A program made the position numbers and the translations under genes. A DNA stretch of 64,000 nucleotides from Actinopolyspora biskrensis (GTDB taxonomy: Bacteria > Actinomycetota > Actinomycetes > Mycobacteriales > Pseudonocardiaceae), in the NCBI RefSeq assembly GCF_013408175.1, contig NZ_JACBYW010000010.1, positions 22,496 through 86,495 of the forward strand, given 5' to 3'. Positions 24,763 to 33,443 of the stretch are shown here, piece after piece. The notes beneath the pieces are model-generated. The model was not told where the DNA came from. It saw nothing but the letters and a program-made list of their open reading frames with translations, and did no database searches. Numbering within the stretch: position 1 is the stretch's first letter; the number at the start of each line of letters is the position of its first letter.

Positions 24763-25956
24763 ATGCACATAGCGTTTGTTTCAGGACCCGCGCACGGGCA
24801 CGTCAATCCAGCGTTGTCCGTGGTGGAGGAACTGGTGGAACGAGGACACAGGGTTACTTTCGCCACCGGTGCCCCCTTGGTCGGGGCGGTTTCGGAATCC
24901 GGAGCCACACCGGTCGAGATTCCCGCTACGCTCCCTCCCGTGCTGCGTACCAGCAATGAGATGACGGCTGACGACGTGGCCGGCATTCTCGAGCATTCCC
25001 TGGAAGAGATGCCCGGCGTCCTGGGAACGCTGGAGGAGCATTTCGCCGCGGACGTCCCGGACGCCGTGTGCTTCGAGATCATGACGAACGAAGGACAAAT
25101 GCTCGCCTACCGGCTCGACGTTCCGGCTGTCAGCTGGATACCCACGTTCGCGGGGAACGAGCACTTCTCGTTGTTCTCCAGGATAGTGTCCGCGGACTTC
25201 GACCACACGAGTCCCCGGCTGCTGTCCGCGGTGGAGAGGACGGCGGAGATGGCGTCGAGCAACGGCGTCCCGCAGGAACGTGATCCCATCGCGGCACCAC
25301 CGTGCGGACTGAACCTTTCCTTGCTGCCGCGCGAGTTCCAGATCGCGGGGGAGACGTTCGACGACCGCGTCCGCTTCGTGGGGCCGTCGCCGAGGAGGAA
25401 CGGAGCCGAACGGGACTGGACCCCACCGGACCGCGATGCAGCGGTACTGCTGGTATCGCTCGGCACGGTGGCGAACAGGCGTCCGGACCTGTTCCGCTCC
25501 TGCGTCCGTGTCTTCGCCGGCGGTCCGTGGCACGTCGTGGTGGCGACGGGCGACCTCCCGGCGGACGAGATCGGGGAAGTGCCGGACAACGTGGAACTGC
25601 ACGAGTTCGTACCGCAGCTCTCCGTGCTGCGGTACGCCAGCGCTTTCATCTCCCACGCCGGGATGAACTCGGTCATGGAGGCGATGCTGCACCGGGTGCC
25701 GGTGCTGGCCGTGCCGCAGACTCCCGAGCAGCGCACCAATGCCGCCCGCGTGGAGGAACTCGGGCTCGGACGGGTCGTCTGCGAGGAGCTCGACCCTCCG
25801 ACCCTGCGTCGTCTCGTGGACGAGGTGGTCGGTGACGAGGTCATCTCCCGGAATCTGGAGTGGATGCGGGAGGCCATCACCCGGAGCGGGGGATGTTCTG
25901 CCGCCGCGGATGCCGTCGAGGGGTACCTGAGCCAGGAGGGGGAACGTGGTGAGTAG
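24763..25956 (+). CDS. MGT-type (macrolide glycosyltransferase-like) GT-B glycosyltransferase, first of tandem pair
   Basis: ATG 24763 gives 397 residues starting HIAFVSGPAHGHVNP, where the AHGH histidine is the catalytic base position of GT1 family enzymes. The nucleotide-sugar site appears at LLVSLGTVANRRPDLF, and the donor-binding motif at FISHAGMNSVMEAMLHRVP. The family (OleD/Mgt-like) glycosylates antibiotics, often from UDP-glucose and sometimes for self-protection. It overlaps the next glycosyltransferase by 8 nt, and the drrAB export genes lie just upstream. The donor and acceptor cannot be read from sequence. Confidence 0.9.
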   Translation: MHIAFVSGPAHGHVNPALSVVEELVERGHRVTFATGAPLVGAVSESGATPVEIPATLPPVLRTSNEMTADDVAGILEHSLEEMPGVLGTLEEHFAADVPDAVCFEIMTNEGQMLAYRLDVPAVSWIPTFAGNEHFSLFSRIVSADFDHTSPRLLSAVERTAEMASSNGVPQERDPIAAPPCGLNLSLLPREFQIAGETFDDRVRFVGPSPRRNGAERDWTPPDRDAAVLLVSLGTVANRRPDLFRSCVRVFAGGPWHVVVATGDLPADEIGEVPDNVELHEFVPQLSVLRYASAFISHAGMNSVMEAMLHRVPVLAVPQTPEQRTNAARVEELGLGRVVCEELDPPTLRRLVDEVVGDEVISRNLEWMREAITRSGGCSAAADAVEGYLSQEGERGE

Positions 25957-27151
25957 GCATTTCGCGTTCGTCGTGCCGGCCGCACATGGACACGTGACCC
26001 CGACGCTGCCGTTGGTCGGGGAACTCCTGCGGAGAGGGCATCGGGTCAGTTGTGCGACGGGGGAGGACTTCGTCGCGGACGTGGCCAGCACCGGTGCGAG
26101 GACCGTCGCGCTCCCGGCGAAGCCGCCTCCGCCGCTGCGCACGGTGGAGGGGAGGCTCAGTATGGACGATTTCCTCAAGATGGCCGATCACTCCAACGCC
26201 ACCGCGCGAGCCTGCTTTCCGGTGCTGATGGACCACTTCGAAAGTGATCGCCCGGACTTGGTGTGCTTCGAGACGAGGGATCTCGCAGGCCGCATGTTGG
26301 TGGACCGCCTGGGGAGTGCCGGAGCGGCACTCGTCCCCACGCTCGCGAGCAACGAGAGCTTTTCGCTGCAGGCCGGTATGGTTCCGAGCTCGTTCGACCC
26401 GCAACACCCCGACCTGGTCGAGCTCGGGCGGAAGATGGAGGAATTCACTCGTGCGCACGGTGTATCCACGCCCACGGATCCGTCGGCCGCCGGCACGCCG
26501 GACCTGAACCTCGTGTTCATCCCCAGGGAGTTCCAGGTGCACGGTGACCTCTTCGACGACCGCTTCCGGTTCATCGGTCCCGCAGTGATCGACAGGGATG
26601 ACACGGTGCCCGGGCGGGCGGGAGCGGAGGATCGTCCACTGCTGTTCGTGTCCCTGGGGACGGTTTTCAACCAGAACCCCGATTTTTTCCAGTCCTGTGT
26701 CGACGCCTTCAGGAACACCGAGTGGCGTGTCGCCGTGGCCACAGGAGGGAGTGTCGGACCGGAAGAACTGGAGGGAGTTTCCGATAACTTTGATATTCGT
26801 CCCCACTTCTCGCAGAGCGAGATGCTGAATCGTGCGTCCGCGTTTTTGTCGCACGCGGGGATGAATTCGATCATGGACGCCGTGTACTACGAGGTTCCTC
26901 TGCTGGCGGCGCCGCAGATGCCGGAACAGCAGATCAACGCGAACCGGCTGGAAGAGCTCGGTGCGGGGCGGAGGGTTCGTCCGGACGAGTTCACCGCCGA
27001 CGGTTTGTACCGAGCCGTTTCGCGGGTGGCGACCGATGGAGGAATCCGGGAAAACCTCGCGGGAATGCGTGCTGCTCTGGATTCGTGCGGAGGGGCCTCG
27101 GAGGGAGCTGATGCTCTCGAGCGGCGTGTGGATGCGGTTGGTTCGCGCTGA
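25949..27151 (+). CDS. MGT-type glycosyltransferase, second of tandem pair
   Basis: I chose GTG 25949 (GGAGGGGG at 6-nt spacing; GTG 25946 is also possible), giving 400 residues. AHGHVTPTLPL holds the N-terminal catalytic histidine, LFVSLGTVFNQNPDFF and FLSHAGMNSIMDA the donor site. It is clearly a paralogue of the preceding enzyme, with the same motif order. The overlap with the upstream gene implies translational coupling. A role in glycosylating the polyketide or a precursor is inference. Confidence 0.9.
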   Translation: MSRHFAFVVPAAHGHVTPTLPLVGELLRRGHRVSCATGEDFVADVASTGARTVALPAKPPPPLRTVEGRLSMDDFLKMADHSNATARACFPVLMDHFESDRPDLVCFETRDLAGRMLVDRLGSAGAALVPTLASNESFSLQAGMVPSSFDPQHPDLVELGRKMEEFTRAHGVSTPTDPSAAGTPDLNLVFIPREFQVHGDLFDDRFRFIGPAVIDRDDTVPGRAGAEDRPLLFVSLGTVFNQNPDFFQSCVDAFRNTEWRVAVATGGSVGPEELEGVSDNFDIRPHFSQSEMLNRASAFLSHAGMNSIMDAVYYEVPLLAAPQMPEQQINANRLEELGAGRRVRPDEFTADGLYRAVSRVATDGGIRENLAGMRAALDSCGGASEGADALERRVDAVGSR

Positions 27152-27187
27152 TGATTCGTCCCTGTGATGGCTGTTCGGGCGGGGCGT

Positions 27188-27208
27188 CGTCCCGAGCGCG
27201 GCGGGACG
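27188..27208. terminator. Hairpin after the tandem glycosyltransferases
   Basis: CGTCCCG-AGCGCGG-CGGGACG is a 7-bp perfect stem 37 bp after the stop of the second glycosyltransferase. Confidence 0.4.
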
Positions 27209-27361
27209 CGGTCATCGACGCTCGGCCGCGGGGCGTACCCGTCGGTGATGGTGGAAACGGTGATGTGTATCCAAATTTCCGCGTCAGGTTTTGTTTTTCT
27301 GGTTCTGTGACTGTTCGGCCCTCGTGGGAATGATTCTCGATTGGTTCGCGGAGGTGTACCG

Positions 27362-28189
27362 ATGATCTTGGTGACTGGTGCCACCGGCAACATCGGCAGT
27401 GTGTTGGTCCGTCAGCTCGCGGAACAGGGGGTTCCGGCGCGTGCGCTGACAAGGGACGCGAAGCGGGCGGTCGTTCCGTCCGGGGTCGACGTGGTCGAGG
27501 GAGACCTGGGGCAGCCCGAATCGCTGCGTCCGGCCTGGGAGGGCGTGGAATCGCTCTTTCTGCTCCAGACGGGCAACGAGGATACGGAGGCTGTTCTGCG
27601 GTCCGCCCGGGAGGCCGGCGTCAAGCACGTGGTGATGGTCTCGTCGCTGCTCGCGGAGACACATCCCGACTCGCCGATCGGCGGTGGGGCGATCCAGGGC
27701 GAGCAGGTGGTGCGGGACAGCGGGATGTCCTGGACGATCCTGCGCCCCTGGGAGTTCGCCTCGAACGCGTTGTGGTGGGCGCAGGCGATTCGCGAGCAGG
27801 GTGTGGTGCGCGCCGCCGGTGGGGACGCGGGTTCGCCGGTGATCGACCCCGCGGACATCGCTTCGGTGGCGGGCCGGGTTCTTACCGAGCGGACTCACGA
27901 GGAGCGGATCTATTCGCTCACCGGGCCTGCCGAGGTCACTCCGCGCGAGCGGGTTCACAGCATCGGTCGGGTGCTGGGACGCGACCTCGTTTTCGAGGAG
28001 ATGACCGTGGAGGAGGAACGCGAAAGGCTGAAGCAGTTCATGCCGGCTGAAGTGGCCGAGTCGATGGTCGAGAATGATTCCGGTGACGATCAGGGGCCCG
28101 GAATCCGGACCGCTGTGGAGGACGTGACCGGAGCGCCGCCGCGAACATTCGAGCAATGGGCGGCCGACCACGCCGATTCCTTTCGGTGA
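27362..28189 (+). CDS. NmrA-like NAD(P)-binding oxidoreductase, paralogue 1
   Basis: ATG 27362 has GGAGGT at 7-nt spacing, giving 275 residues. The Rossmann motif GATGNIGSVLV is at residues 6-16. HVVMVSSLLAETHPDS and ILRPWEFASN follow the NmrA/atypical SDR pattern, with no YxxxK catalytic pair visible. The C-terminus ends FEQWAADHADSFR. A second copy lies at 35788. Members of this group are NAD(P)H-dependent quinone or ketone reductases or redox sensors. In this cluster a tailoring reduction is plausible but unproven. Confidence 0.8.
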   Translation: MILVTGATGNIGSVLVRQLAEQGVPARALTRDAKRAVVPSGVDVVEGDLGQPESLRPAWEGVESLFLLQTGNEDTEAVLRSAREAGVKHVVMVSSLLAETHPDSPIGGGAIQGEQVVRDSGMSWTILRPWEFASNALWWAQAIREQGVVRAAGGDAGSPVIDPADIASVAGRVLTERTHEERIYSLTGPAEVTPRERVHSIGRVLGRDLVFEEMTVEEERERLKQFMPAEVAESMVENDSGDDQGPGIRTAVEDVTGAPPRTFEQWAADHADSFR

Positions 28190-28213
28190 ACCCCGGGTGT
28201 GACCTGCTGTTTT

Positions 28214-28263
28214 CAACCGCCGCGTTCCTGTGCCACGGATTCGGAACAGGAACGCGGCGGTTG
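28214..28263. terminator. Strong terminator hairpin after NmrA-like gene 1
   Basis: The stem is 18 bp and perfect (CAACCGCCGCGTTCCTGT with its complement), with a 14-nt loop. It begins 25 bp after the stop at 28189. Downstream, a small palindrome TGAGGT-CCGA-ACCTCA (28335-28350) lies in the otherwise featureless 300-bp leader of the next glycosyltransferase. Confidence 0.85.
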
Positions 28264-28559
28264 TCCCGTCATTCCGGACCCGACTGATCTCGTCGTCCGT
28301 TCCAACCAGCGAATTCCTCGCGCCGGCGCGGCCGTGAGGTCCGAACCTCAGCGATGTTTCCTTCCGCGGCGGAACTGATCCCGCGCTTGGTAAGACGGTT
28401 CCGGAAGGATTTCCGCTGCGTCCCCACCGTGGCGGAGCTCTCGTCAGTCTTCAGCGGAACCTTCAGGACCTCGCCGCGCCTCACGGCCGGTTCCGCGACG
28501 AAACCCGCCACGAACCACCGTTGTTACATTCACGTCGATTGCACGAGGTACGGAGCGTT

Positions 28560-29696
28560 ATGCGTCTTCTGTTTGCCACACCTCCCGGTTATGGTCACCT
28601 TTTCCCGATGGTCCCGCTGGCACACTCCGCGCTCGTCGCCGGGCATCACGTCCTGAGCGGAACGAGTGGGCCCACAGTGGAGGCCTCGGTCCACGCCGGT
28701 CTCCCCACGCTCGATGTTGCTCCGGACAAGCAGGTCGCCGCCCCTTACTTCCGCCTCGGCGAGGCGATCATGAACGAGGGGACCGCGACCGAGGACCTCG
28801 TCCGCGAGGTGTTCGGGAGGTTCGGAGAGATCAGCGAACTCATGCTGGACGGCCTTGTCCGAGCGGCCGAGGAGTGGGGAGCGGATGCGGTGGTCTACCC
28901 CCCCGCGTTCCCCGCAGGCCTCGTCGCGGCGCGCGTTGCGGGGATCCGTGCTGTGATGCACGGGATCGGCTTCCGGCGTCCCACGCTGCTACCTGCTCTG
29001 GAGAACCTCGAGAGCACTGACGGTGGACCACGGACGGCGGATTCGGAGAAGGAACCCGACGTCGAAATCAACGTGAGCCCGAGCTCGGTCGAACCGGAGC
29101 CGGTTCCCGGGGCGCTTCCGATGAGGTACGGCTCGTACAACGGGGGAGCCGAATTGCCCTGGTGGTCGCTCACCAGCACGGACAAACCTCGTGTCGCGGT
29201 CACCCTAGGTTCGATGTCGTCGACGGTCCGCGAGGGTGAGCTGTTGACCCGGATCATCCGCGGTGCGGAGAACTTGGGGGTGGAAATCGTCCTCACCTCC
29301 GCGAGCATGGACCTCCCGGCGTTGCCGAAACCCCTGCCGGACTACGTCCGCGTCGTCGACTGGTTGCCGCTCAACATGCTGCTGGCGACATGTCAGGCGG
29401 TAGTCCACCACGGTGGCTCGGGATCGACTTTCACCGCGCTTCGTGCCGGTGTGCCGCAACTCGTCGTTCCGCACGGCGGGGACCGGCTGGATAACGCGAC
29501 GGCCGTGGAGCGGCGTGGTTGTGGTCGCGCGCTGTCGCTCTCCGAGACGACGTCGGCCGACGTCGCCGACAAACTCCGGGAGGTCTTCGAAGACCCCGGA
29601 TACCGTGCGGCGAGTACTGAGGTCGCGGAGGAGATGGCTTCGATGCCAGGTCCGGAGAGCGTGATCTCCCGGCTCGACTCGGAGATCCTCGTCTGA
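28560..29696 (+). CDS. Antibiotic-type GT-B glycosyltransferase (GT3)
   Basis: ATG 28560 gives 378 residues. It begins MRLLFATPPGYGHLFPMVPL, with the H13 catalytic position in GYGH. It carries RVAVTLGSMSSTV and the donor motif VVHHGGSGSTFTALRAGVPQLVVPHGGD, cut here at VVHHGGSGS and QLVVPHGGD. This is the HHGG(S/A)G signature of angucycline- and anthracycline-type sugar transferases. It is a close paralogue of the enzyme at 33444; both contain SELMLDGLVR and VYPPAFPAGL. It probably attaches a dTDP-deoxysugar to the aglycone. Confidence 0.9.
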   Translation: MRLLFATPPGYGHLFPMVPLAHSALVAGHHVLSGTSGPTVEASVHAGLPTLDVAPDKQVAAPYFRLGEAIMNEGTATEDLVREVFGRFGEISELMLDGLVRAAEEWGADAVVYPPAFPAGLVAARVAGIRAVMHGIGFRRPTLLPALENLESTDGGPRTADSEKEPDVEINVSPSSVEPEPVPGALPMRYGSYNGGAELPWWSLTSTDKPRVAVTLGSMSSTVREGELLTRIIRGAENLGVEIVLTSASMDLPALPKPLPDYVRVVDWLPLNMLLATCQAVVHHGGSGSTFTALRAGVPQLVVPHGGDRLDNATAVERRGCGRALSLSETTSADVADKLREVFEDPGYRAASTEVAEEMASMPGPESVISRLDSEILV

Positions 29697-30522
29697 CCCG
29701 CTGTGGTTGGACGGGACGAACAGCGCACTGCTCCCTCTGCTCCGGTGGGTTGACGGAGCGGTGCGTTCGGTAAGCGGTGCCCGGAGTCCCTCGTCCGGCG
29801 GACCTCGAGCGGGAGCTGACTCGACGTGACGGGCGCTCCGTAGCGGAGCGGGGTGGCGGGCTCCTCCGCGGCCGCTCCGGGGACGTTCGACCGCCCGGTG
29901 GCCCCGGAGGAGTGTGCTCGGTAGTCGATCGCGGGGACCGAGGACGAGTGCCGGATGCTGACGAGCGTGACCGCCGTGCCCGGTGCGGAGGGCCCCACCG
30001 ATACGTAGCGGGGCCGGTGACCGGTTGTCGGCGGGGACATGTCGAACGACGAGGGCACCGACCGTGCGTCCGGTACGTGACTGCCCGCTGCCGAGGCCGC
30101 TGTGGTCGAGGACCGGTCCCGCGCGCCCGGTGAGTGCGCTACCGCTCGCACCCGGTCGTTCGAATCCGATCGGTCCCGGGCCCGGTCGTCCCTCCCAGTG
30201 GAACGTGTTTTCCGGTGGACTCCCGGAATCAGTGCACTTCTTCGGGGGACGGAAAACTCCCCGGGACGCACGGTGCTGTTCCGGATCCGTGCCCGTAGGC
30301 GGCCGGACGGACGCAGCCGAACAGCGCACTGCTCGGAAAAGGGCGGGGGACCTTGTTCGGAGGACCTGCCGTGCCCGGAAAATTGATCGGCGGCAGCTGT
30401 CCTCCGAGGTGCTTTATACGGTTGTTCACCAGGGTGTGACCGGTTTGTCGAGTGACTTCTTCCCGCGGTCGCAAAATTGTCGTAAAAGGCTGTGACAGCA
30501 CTGTCGTGCAGAGAGGTTTAGA
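29697..30522. other. 826-bp gap with a 16-bp direct repeat, no supported gene
   Basis: GAACAGCGCACTGCTC occurs at 29718-29733 and again at 30319-30334, bracketing a ~600-bp GC-rich segment with no recognisable coding sequence. The final ~150 bp become less GC-rich (TTATACGGTTGTTCACC, GTAAAAGGCTGTGACAG) and should hold the rfbA promoter. Confidence 0.6.
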
Positions 30523-31386
30523 ATGAAGGGGATCATACTTGCCGGGGGCAGCGGAACACGTCTTCACCCGATAACTCACGCTGTTTCCAAACAGCTCGTC
30601 CCGGTCTACGACAAACCGATGATCTACTACCCGCTTTCAGTGCTCATGCTTGCGGGGATCCGGGATATTCTGATCATAACCTCCCCGGGAGACGTGAAAA
30701 ATTTCAGCGCGCTGCTCGGGGACGGTGAATCACTTGGTATTTCCATAAGCTATGCGACGCAGGAAAAACCGAGAGGGATAGCTGACGCCCTGGCGATCGG
30801 TTCCGAACACATAGGTGGGGACTCGGTGGCGTTGATACTCGGGGACAATATTTTCCACGGCCCGGGCTTCTCGTGGTCCCTGAAGCAGAACCTGGATTCG
30901 ATCGACGGGTGTGTTCTTTTCGGGTACCCGGTGCACGACCCGGAGCGCTACGGTGTCGGGGAAGTGGACTCGCACGGACGAATCGTTTCGATCGAGGAAA
31001 AGCCCGAGAAACCACGTTCGAACCGTGCCATAACCGGGTTGTACGCCTATGACAACGACGTCGTGTCCATGGTGGAGGAGCTGCGGCCCTCCTCGCGGGG
31101 GGAGCTGGAAATCACCGATGTGAACCGGATGTACATGGAACGAGGAAAGGCGCGGCTGGTCGATCTCGGACGTGGTTTCGCCTGGCTCGACACCGGCACC
31201 CCGGAAGCGCTTATCGAGGCTGGTCAGTACGTCAGGGCTCTGGAGGTGCGTCAAGGGGTGCGAATCGCTTGCATCGAGGAAATCGCCTTCCGCATGGGAT
31301 TCATCGACCAGGAGTCCTGTTATCGAATGGGGCTGCGTCTGAACAAGTCGGAGTACGGTCGGTACATAATGGAACTGGCCGGGTAG
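30523..31386 (+). CDS. rfbA: Glucose-1-phosphate thymidylyltransferase
   Basis: ATG 30523 has GAGG nearby and gives 287 residues, the normal length. GGSGTRLHPIT is the nucleotide-binding signature. KQLVPVYDKPMIYYPLS and ALILGDNIFHG are further hallmarks. FAWLDTGTPEALIEA and CIEEIAFRMGFI complete the family pattern. It makes dTDP-glucose, the precursor of deoxysugars. It forms an operon with rfbB (40-bp gap) and the FkbM gene. Codon use is visibly less GC-rich (ATA, TTT) than in the polyketide genes. Confidence 0.97.
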   Translation: MKGIILAGGSGTRLHPITHAVSKQLVPVYDKPMIYYPLSVLMLAGIRDILIITSPGDVKNFSALLGDGESLGISISYATQEKPRGIADALAIGSEHIGGDSVALILGDNIFHGPGFSWSLKQNLDSIDGCVLFGYPVHDPERYGVGEVDSHGRIVSIEEKPEKPRSNRAITGLYAYDNDVVSMVEELRPSSRGELEITDVNRMYMERGKARLVDLGRGFAWLDTGTPEALIEAGQYVRALEVRQGVRIACIEEIAFRMGFIDQESCYRMGLRLNKSEYGRYIMELAG

Positions 31387-31426
31387 TGGTCAACGGGTGC
31401 GCGGCGCACCGGAAAAGGAAATCAAA

Positions 31427-32407
31427 ATGAATATTCTGGTCACAGGAGGGGCAGGATTTATAGGTTCGAACTACGTGCGAAAGCTGTTCCAAGGGGAGTA
31501 CCCGTCCTTCGACGGAGCGGGGGTAACCGTTTTGGACAAGCTGTCGTACGCGGGGAACCGAAAGAACCTCGCTCCGGTGGAGGGCAGCGACCGGTTTCAC
31601 TTCGTCCGAGGAGATATTTGCGACCCCGCCGTCGTGCGTAGCGCGATGCGTGATGCCGATGTTGTCGTGAACTTTGCCGCGGAATCGCATGTAGACAATT
31701 CGATCAAAGGATCGAAGGGTTTTGTCGAGACCAATGTTCTGGGTACGCAGAACCTGCTTCAAGAGGCTTTGCGCGCCGAGGTGGATAAATTCGTCCACGT
31801 GTCGACGGACGAGGTGTACGGCAGCGCCGAATCGGGCAGCTGGACGGAGGAGGAGCCACTGGACCCCAGGTCTCCGTACTCGGCTTCGAAAGCGAGCTCC
31901 GATCTGATGGTGATGGCTTTCAACCGGACGTACGGTTTGCCCGCTTGCATCACGCGGTGCTCCAACAACTATGGGCCCTACCAGTTTCCGGAGAAGGTCG
32001 TACCGCTGTTCATCACGAACCTGTTGGAAGGTGTTCCGGTCCCGCTGTACGGGGACGGCACAAATGTTCGTGACTGGCTACACGTCGATGACCACTGCGC
32101 GGGTGTTCAACTAGTTGCGGAGAGCGGAAGGCCGGGAGAGGTCTACAATATAGGTGGAGGAACCGAGCTGAGCAACCGAGAACTCACCGAACGGTTGCTC
32201 GAGGCTTTGGGGGAAGACCGGTCGATGATCACTCGGGTCCCGGACAGGCTCGGTCACGACTGGCGTTACTCGGTGGACAGCGGAAAGATTCGTGGCGAAC
32301 TCGGGTACTGCCCGCGCGTGAGTTTTTCAGAGGGATTGTCCGAAACAGTTCGCTGGTACCGGGAGAACCAGGAATGGTGGGCCCCGCTCAAGCGTGCGAA
32401 ATCGTAA
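31427..32407 (+). CDS. rfbB: dTDP-glucose 4,6-dehydratase
   Basis: ATG 31427 follows AAAGGAAA, giving 326 residues. NAD-binding GGAGFIGSNYVR is at the N-terminus. The catalytic region has HVSTDEVYGS and the YxxxK pair in SPYSASKASSDL. CITRCSNNYGPYQFPEK and RDWLHVDDHC are dehydratase signatures. It converts dTDP-glucose to dTDP-4-keto-6-deoxyglucose, the branch point for 6-deoxysugars. No rfbC-type 3,5-epimerase is present in the window, so L-sugars are not expected from this cluster alone. Confidence 0.97.
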   Translation: MNILVTGGAGFIGSNYVRKLFQGEYPSFDGAGVTVLDKLSYAGNRKNLAPVEGSDRFHFVRGDICDPAVVRSAMRDADVVVNFAAESHVDNSIKGSKGFVETNVLGTQNLLQEALRAEVDKFVHVSTDEVYGSAESGSWTEEEPLDPRSPYSASKASSDLMVMAFNRTYGLPACITRCSNNYGPYQFPEKVVPLFITNLLEGVPVPLYGDGTNVRDWLHVDDHCAGVQLVAESGRPGEVYNIGGGTELSNRELTERLLEALGEDRSMITRVPDRLGHDWRYSVDSGKIRGELGYCPRVSFSEGLSETVRWYRENQEWWAPLKRAKS

Positions 32408-32428
32408 ACGAAATACCCAGGAGGCATC

Positions 32429-33214
32429 GTGAACATGAGTTCGGAGTCCGCGCTGGAAACATTCACCCTTCCGGACGGACGTGAGTTGCTTTGCACAAAT
32501 GCTGATGACGCGGACGCGGTCTGGCGAGAGATCCTCGACGGTACGACGTACTCCGCGGCCGCGGAGTCGCTCGAGCCCGGTGAAACAGTAGTCGACGTCG
32601 GGGCCCACTTCGGTGTCACTTCGCTGTACTTCTCCGACCAGTCGAGCGAGGTTGAAGTAATCGCTTGTGAACCCGCACCGCAGTCCTTCTTGTGCCTCGA
32701 AGAAAATTTTGGGCGGCACCTGAAGAGCGGTGTGTGCGTTCAAACTGCTGTTGGATCCCGCTCCGGGGAGGCACAGCTCACCTACTACCCGCACCAAACC
32801 ACGATGGCGACCCTGCACGTGGACGACGAGGATGACAAGCTCAATTTGGACACCATTTTGAGCAATATCGGCCTCGAGGAGTCGGCACGTGTCGCGTACT
32901 GGGACAGGTCGCGAAGTGGCTCACAGCATGTCACGGTGCCGATCAGGACGCTCAGCGACATATTCGCCGAGCGCGGTGTGACCAGGGTCGGTTTGCTGAA
33001 GGTCGACGTGGAGCGTTCCGAGCTCGATGTCCTCCTTGGGATAAGCGAATCTGATTACCGAATGATTCGCAACATCGTTATGGAGGTTCACGACGTCGAT
33101 GACAACCTGCGACGTGTCAGTGATCTGCTCCGGTCGAGAGGGTTTCGGTTGGAGACTTCCCAGGACAGTGTTTTCGAAGGCGGAAGCGTGTACACCGTGC
33201 TGGCGAAAAAATGA
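32429..33214 (+). CDS. FkbM family methyltransferase
   Basis: GTG 32429 has GGAGG upstream (ATG 32435 is also possible), giving 261 residues. The SAM motif is VVDVGAHFGVTSLYF. IACEPAPQSFLCLEENFG, LLKVDVERSELDVLLG and IVMEVHD follow the FkbM pattern (D-E-E residues of the SAM and catalytic pocket). FkbM enzymes O-methylate hydroxyls of sugars or polyketides. Its place directly after rfbAB suggests a sugar O-methyltransferase. Codons are AT-rich for this genome. Two tandem terminators follow. Confidence 0.88.
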   Translation: MNMSSESALETFTLPDGRELLCTNADDADAVWREILDGTTYSAAAESLEPGETVVDVGAHFGVTSLYFSDQSSEVEVIACEPAPQSFLCLEENFGRHLKSGVCVQTAVGSRSGEAQLTYYPHQTTMATLHVDDEDDKLNLDTILSNIGLEESARVAYWDRSRSGSQHVTVPIRTLSDIFAERGVTRVGLLKVDVERSELDVLLGISESDYRMIRNIVMEVHDVDDNLRRVSDLLRSRGFRLETSQDSVFEGGSVYTVLAKK

Positions 33215-33235
33215 AGCGATGAACCGATGATTTCA

Positions 33236-33296
33236 CCTTCCGGCGGTGCCGGAAGGATTTTCTCGTTGGGCGCTCCCGCGCCTGGAGCGCCGTTTT
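33236..33296 (+). terminator. Two tandem intrinsic terminators after the FkbM gene
   Basis: First: CCTTCCGGC-GGT-GCCGGAAGG followed by ATTTTCTC (33236-33263). Second: GGCGCTCC-CGCGCCT-GGAGCGCC followed by GTTTTG (33269-33296). Both have perfect stems and U-rich tails on the plus strand, so transcription from rfbAB-fkbM should end here and the next glycosyltransferase needs its own promoter. Confidence 0.9.
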
Positions 33297-33443
33297 GATC
33301 GTGCCGATCCAGCGCTGTTCTTTTTTCTTGGTTCGGTTTCGCGCGTCCGTCGATGTGTACTTTATCGCGGACTTTCCCGTTTTTGTCGTCCGGTCGGTGC
33401 GACCGACTCCGGTTTCTGTACCGATCTTGGTGAGGAGCTGTCA

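Noticed and set aside
30145..30175. GTTCGAATCC, as in a tRNA T-arm
   Set aside because: No acceptor stem, D-arm or anticodon arm can be built around it.
29777..30271. Open frames on both strands in the GT3-rfbA gap
   Set aside because: They have no plausible start or RBS, are Arg/Ser/Pro-rich and show no domain; the gap is treated as non-coding.
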